Shown: piece after piece, positions 59,236-64,000 of the stretch | Layout of the letters: every line of letters starts with the position of its first letter | Position numbering within the stretch: the first letter of the stretch is position 1 | Assembly: GCA_036873755.1 (NCBI GenBank) | Contig: JAVTVY010018834.1 | Span: 1 to 64,000 of the forward strand | Source: Hanleya hanleyi | Lineage: Eukaryota > Mollusca > Polyplacophora > Lepidopleurida > Hanleyidae | Direction: 5' to 3' | DNA: 64,000 bases | The notes under the pieces: model-generated | What the model saw: only the letters and a program-made list of their open reading frames with translations | Database searches by the model: none | What the model was told of the DNA's origin: nothing | Made by a program: the position numbers and the translations under genes

Positions 59236-59538
59236 TTCTTCACAAAAACTGCATGATAAATTAGTAAATAATAATCTGATATGAAATATAATAGGTTTTA
59301 CCCACTTTTCCATACAGAAAAGCATACATTTTGAAGAAATATGACGAAAACATCACTTTTCTGGTATGCCACATGGCCGCCATTTTGAATTTACCCATGA
59401 TCCTCTACTCGGGGGGTCATGCAAATAGGCTAAAAATGACCCCAATATGATAATCTGAGATAGGAGATAGGAGTTAGGAGCAAAAAACCAACATGGCGGG
59501 GACGGAAAGCCCCCCCCGCCCAGGACAGGTAGGGTTAA
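59236..59538 (+). mobile_element. piggyBac-like MITE, 3' part
   Basis: GCATGATAAATTAGTAAATAATA overlaps the end of the 18103 copy. TGGCCGCCATTTTGAATT and AAAATGACCCCAATATGATAA match 23558-23957. The end CAGGTAGGGTTAA gives the intact TTAA terminus. The 5' half is missing. Confidence 0.8.
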
Positions 59539-60489
59539 GGAAGGGGTTTCGCTTAATGCAGCCATATAATTCCGTGTGTCCTGAAGTATGCACAGATTAT
59601 TGTTGAGAACTGGAAAAGTACGGTCTGTCCATAACTGTATATAGATTGATAAATGTATAGCTTAACCCACAATGATTCAGGTAGAGTTGATGTGGAACAT
59701 CTTGAAACAACACAATTACCCACACATACGTAAATGTTACATATAACACTTCCTAGAAATAGAAAAGATGATTATATGAGCGATACTTTTAAGACTCACA
59801 GTGAAAGTGCTATTAATATGATTATAAAGACCTATGCCTGAACTAATCTTGAATATGAAAATAGTATACTAGAAAGTCTTGAAGGAGAAATGAGAGCGTT
59901 GTTGATGTTGAGATTTTGGTGAAACGATATAAAGTATGTGAAATGCGAGCTTCTTATGAAGAATACTTCCCAAGAGAGAGTGTGTGCTCCACAGCCGACA
60001 TAGCAATTACAGGCGAAGAGATGCCATGGGAAAGACGAATTTACCGAGACATCCACTGTAAGTGGTATTACGTTGTATCTGATATATGGATTTAACTTCT
60101 ATATCTAGATAAGCGACTGGATGATTGGCATTTTACATCTGTGAGCAAATGTATGAGATGAAACATCAAAGCAACTTAATCAGGGCTAGCTAAGACAGAT
60201 ACTGTCATTAAATTGGAAATAACTTAAGTTGAGACATGTCGTTATCCAAAGCTGATTTTGAAGTTATGACGGTCTAACGTGTTTAATATCAGCAGACGAA
60301 TAATACGGACTGAAACAATGGTACAATGGTAGGTCCAAACTTATCTTGGCGATGAACACCATGAAAACGGATATCTTGTAGGAGGAAAATAATTTATATA
60401 ACTAGAATCAATTTCTTGCTGACGTGAGTTTGGAGAAGTTACAATACGTATGTGAAATAAGGGCTTCAGGTGATAAATAGTAACCAATG
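59539..60489. other. Unassigned sequence
   Basis: No gene or repeat recognised between the MITE and the minisatellite. Confidence 0.4.
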
Positions 60490-61936
60490 AAAAGTGTATT
60501 CTAATTCAGAGACAGACATCATGTAAAGTGTATTCTGATTCAGAGACAGACATCATGTAAAATGTATTCTGATTCAGACAGACATCGTGTAAAGTGTATT
60601 CTGATTCAGAGACAGACATCATGTAAAGTGTATTCTGATTCAGAGACAGACATCAGTAAAGTGTATTCTGATTCAGAGACAGACATCATGTTAAGTGTAT
60701 TCTGATTCAGAGACAGACATCATGTAAAGTGTATTCTGATTCAGAGACAGACATCATGTAAAGTGTATTCTGATTCAGAGACAGACATCATGTAAAATGT
60801 ATTCTGATTCAGAGACAGACATCATGTAAAGTGTATTCTGATTCAGAGACAGACATCATGTAAAGTGTATTCTGATTCAGAGACAGACATCATGTAAAGT
60901 GTATTCTGATTCAGAGACAGACATCATGTAAAATGTATTCTGATTCAGACAGACATCGTGTAAAGTGTATTCTGATTCAGAGACAGACATCATGTAAAGT
61001 GTATTCTGATTCAGAGACAGACATCATGTTAAGTGTATTCTGATTCAGAGACAGACATCATGTAAAGTGTATTCTGATTCAGAGACAGACATCATGTAAA
61101 GTGTATTCTGATTCAGAGACAGACATCATGTAAAATGTATTCTGATTCAGAGACAGACATCATGTAAAGTGTATTCTGATTCAGAGACAGACATCATGTA
61201 AAGTGTATTCTGATTCAGAGACAGACATCATGTAAAGTGTATTCTGATTCAGACATCATGTAAAATGTATTCTGATTCAGACAGACATCGTGTAAAGTGT
61301 ATTCTGATTCAGAGACAGACATCATGTAAAGTGTATTCTGATTCAGAGACAGACATCATGTAAAGTGTATTCTGATTCAGAGACAGACATCATGTAAAGT
61401 GTATTCTGATTCAGAGACAGACATCATGTAAAATGTATTCTGATTCAGACAGACATCGTGTAAAGTGTATTCTGATTCAGAGACAGACATCATGTAAAGT
61501 GTATTCTGATTCAGAGACAGACATCAGTAAAGTGTATTCTGATTCAGAGACAGACATCATGTTAAGTGTATTCTGATTCAGAGACAGACATCATGTAAAG
61601 TGTATTCTGATTCAGAGACAGACATCATGTAAAGTGTATTCTGATTCAGAGACAGACATCATGTAAAATGTATTCTGATTCAGACAGACATCGTGTAAAG
61701 TGTATTCTGATTCAGAGACAGACATCATGTAAAGTGTATTCTGATTCAGAAACAGACATCATGTAAAGTGTATTCTGATTCAGAGACAGACATCATGTAA
61801 AGTGTATTCTGATTCAGAGACAGACATCATGTAAAGTGTATTCTGATTCAGAGGCAGACATCATGTAAAGTGTATTCTGATTCAGAGACAGACATCATGT
61901 AAAGTGTATCCTGATTCAGAGACAGACATCATGTAA
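60490..61936. repeat. 34-bp minisatellite, about 42 units, with higher-order structure
   Basis: The unit is AGACAGACATCATGTAAAGT followed by GTATTCTGATTCAG. A shortened variant with CAGACAGACATCGTG follows AAAATG-type units at 60581, 60952, 61284, 61452 and 61687. A CATCAGTAAAG variant followed by GTTAAG occurs at 60651 and 61522; it and the ATCGTG variant both recur at an offset of 871 bp, indicating block duplication. Non-coding. Confidence 0.97.
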
Positions 61937-62139
61937 TTGGCAGTACATGTTACCTACTATAGACACGTGATATATCATCATACTGATCTGAGCTGTTACA
62001 CATATTCAGTACACATGTTTAATATGTTATATCAATGTAACATGCTTACGTATTTGTCTTGTCTACGGCTTTGTCAAATCTGACATCTGGACAATTACTA
62101 CAAGAATTTAAATCTTGGTAGCCATATAGTCTGTTAGAA

Positions 62140-62520
62140 TAAAAATTGTAAAGCATTTCTTTTTGATATAATTTGGCTTGTGAAATAAAGTTTCCGAACT
62201 CAAAATGAATAGACCGCTCCACACTGGAATATTTAATAAGGTTGCCGAAATGTACTCGTTACTATGTGCCGAAATGTTGCGTGCATGCCGAAATTCATCA
62301 GCCAGCCTCGTCCACAAAGAATTTCTGCATCCATAATCGAAATATATTATTGTGTAAAACAATACTAGCACCAAAGTAGAAATGAAATAAAAATATATTA
62401 CATCGTGGTTCTTCGCTGTACTTGAAATTAAGGAAATAGTTTTGTTTCTATCTGGTCCTTTCCTTAACGTATTTATCAAGTGTATGCTTAACAGTGGCAG
62501 TTCATGAGAGAAACTAATGC
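62140..62520. repeat. Dispersed repeat family R3, copy 2
   Basis: GCATCCATAATCGAAATATA and ACAATACTAGCACCAAAGTAG align with 29140-29210. The 138-codon minus-strand frame here overlaps the repeat and has no recognised domain. Confidence 0.55.
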
Positions 62521-63944
62521 ACAAGTATTTACTTGTTCACACAGATTGCTTATTTCAATTTATATTATTATTGGTAACATCACCTGTTCAGAACTACTGG
62601 CAAGCGTGGAATAGTTAGCCTTCACAATATATCAGATGCTGTCAGTTGTTGAACATGACAGTTGTTGACATGGAAGTAGGTTCCCCCAGACATGGAAACC
62701 TCTGATGATAACGTCCATCTTTCGAGCTGTGAAACGGCGATCGAGTGTCTGATAACCTCTAGGTAATCGAATATTCCGTCAGTATTTATTTAGTATTCTC
62801 AGCTAATGCCGATAGAACCCAAAGGTGTCTTGATAAAGACGAAACTCTGGTTAAACATGTCTGACAGTAACATGCATTGATCAATCGACGGTAACCTTTC
62901 GTTTATTGAGTAACGAACAAACAACATATAGACAGTTAGACGTTCAATGGATTAGAAGTAGAGTCATGCTACCATTGGTATTACTGACAATCAATGGAAT
63001 ATGAACTTTCATATATAAACCATTTCTTCAGCACCACTTGGGCAACTAAACTATAAATAGAAATCTATTCAAAATCGTATCCATAAATAGTGCATGGGAC
63101 ATACGTTAGTCTATACACTTATACGTGTACAAAAACGAAATAGAAATTTATTAGCATCTACTTACTGGGTATCGATATTTTGGACAAATTGAGACAGGCA
63201 AATGTATCTCGACTGATATTGATTAACGCCGTAATTCCAATATCTATGAACTTTAGTTCCGGAAGTAGACGTTGAAAACTTTTCACCGTACACATTCTGA
63301 TAGCTTTACTTATATGGAAATTATTCTCAGGAGCTGTACGAGAGACACAAGGAACATTAAAACATTTACCATATACATTAAATTTATTTAATACAGAAGC
63401 GAAACGTTCAGTAATTGCATGGACGTATGAATCCCATCTGCGGGGTATAGTATGTGACAGTGTACGTCTACAAAATAGTAATCATTTATCAGGTAAGTAT
63501 AACACTCTTCCTTCGCCATGTAGTCAGACAGATATCGTCTGGATAATATATAGCATACATTGAAGTTGACGATAAATGGCTATATTGTGAAAAATCTTCT
63601 AAAGGGCCCAGATAATTATGTATAGCATATATTGATGACGATCATAGCCATGTGGACAGGTAAACCTATGAACTGCACTTCTGCGAAGTACTAAGCATCT
63701 TTCAAGCAAGTCCTGGTATCACCATCAAATAGTAGATAAGGTATTGCCGGGACCATACTGATGAACGGGCGATAAAAGAGATAGACATAAAAATATTGAA
63801 AGACCGTAAAAGAAAGAATGTGACCAAACTGCAATCAGTCATACAGTATAATGATGCCGATATCATGCTGTTTTCATCCTAACATCTGTATCATTGACCC
63901 TTGTTCTTTAATCCAAGGAATTTTCAAATCGTTTTCTATGGTAT
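62521..63944. other. Unassigned sequence
   Basis: No gene or clear repeat recognised; AT-rich. Confidence 0.4.
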
Positions 63945-64000
63945 AGTTTATCTCAGTCAGGCTTCGATTGTGATTGTTCATATGTACAACATGACAATCT
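63945..64000 (-). repeat. R1/R2 shared core, cut by window end
   Basis: TTTATCTCAGTCAGGCTTCG and TGATTGTTCATATGTACAAC correspond to the core seen at 30958-31010. It continues outside the window. Confidence 0.7.

Noticed and set aside
6891..59516. Runs of 8 or more C or G (6891, 7441, 12447, 17706, 23926, 25281, 39110, 59508)
   Set aside because: Simple tracts, some inside repeats; no evidence of a common function.
60490..61936. CRISPR-like appearance of the 34-bp array
   Set aside because: Units abut directly; there are no spacers or cas genes.

Overview
This window is from an animal nuclear genome, probably a mollusc or another lophotrochozoan. The evidence is AT-rich DNA, spliced genes with GT-AG introns, a two-pore-domain potassium channel exon with the conserved pore intron, a 5S-rRNA-derived SINE whose tail resembles repeats common in mollusc genomes, and very dense transposon debris. 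The taxon is an inference. No bacterial operons, viruses, CRISPR arrays or intact RNA genes were seen.

Layout. 1-4063: two near-identical direct copies (offset 2,425 bp) of a decayed Crypton-type tyrosine recombinase gene on the minus strand, with a long hairpin between them. 4064-10415: a 6,352-bp insertion that interrupts the second Crypton copy. It has matching inverted ends (CACAGYCAGAAAAAYGGTGTT), a probable 2-bp CT target duplication, large palindromic GGTGTT/AACACC arrays just inside both ends, a second inner pair of ACCATGGT arrays, and an unrecognised spliced minus-strand gene inside. The uninterrupted Crypton copy at 1-1857 preserves the empty site. 10416-13642: the rest of the interrupted Crypton, cut short by a 3'-truncated LINE with ORF1, endonuclease and partial reverse transcriptase. 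14796-16400: a tandem array of about 145-175-bp units. 17310-17569: five exact-length 52-bp repeats.

18-60 kb is mostly intergenic or intronic sequence scattered with repeats. These include four copies of a MITE with piggyBac-like TTAA/CCCT ends, several dispersed families sharing one core segment, foldback elements, remnants of one reverse transcriptase family, and many minisatellites. Two genes stand out. One is a K2P potassium channel 3' exon at 28273-28868 (minus). The other is a four-exon Mutator-like transposase gene at 34604-37283 (plus), whose second exon is broken by a 64-bp tandem duplication. 60490-61936 is a 34-bp minisatellite of about 42 units with higher-order structure.

The only likely host gene is the potassium channel, and its upstream exons were not found. 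Everything else coding is transposon-derived or unassigned. All calls come from reading the sequence; no database search was run.
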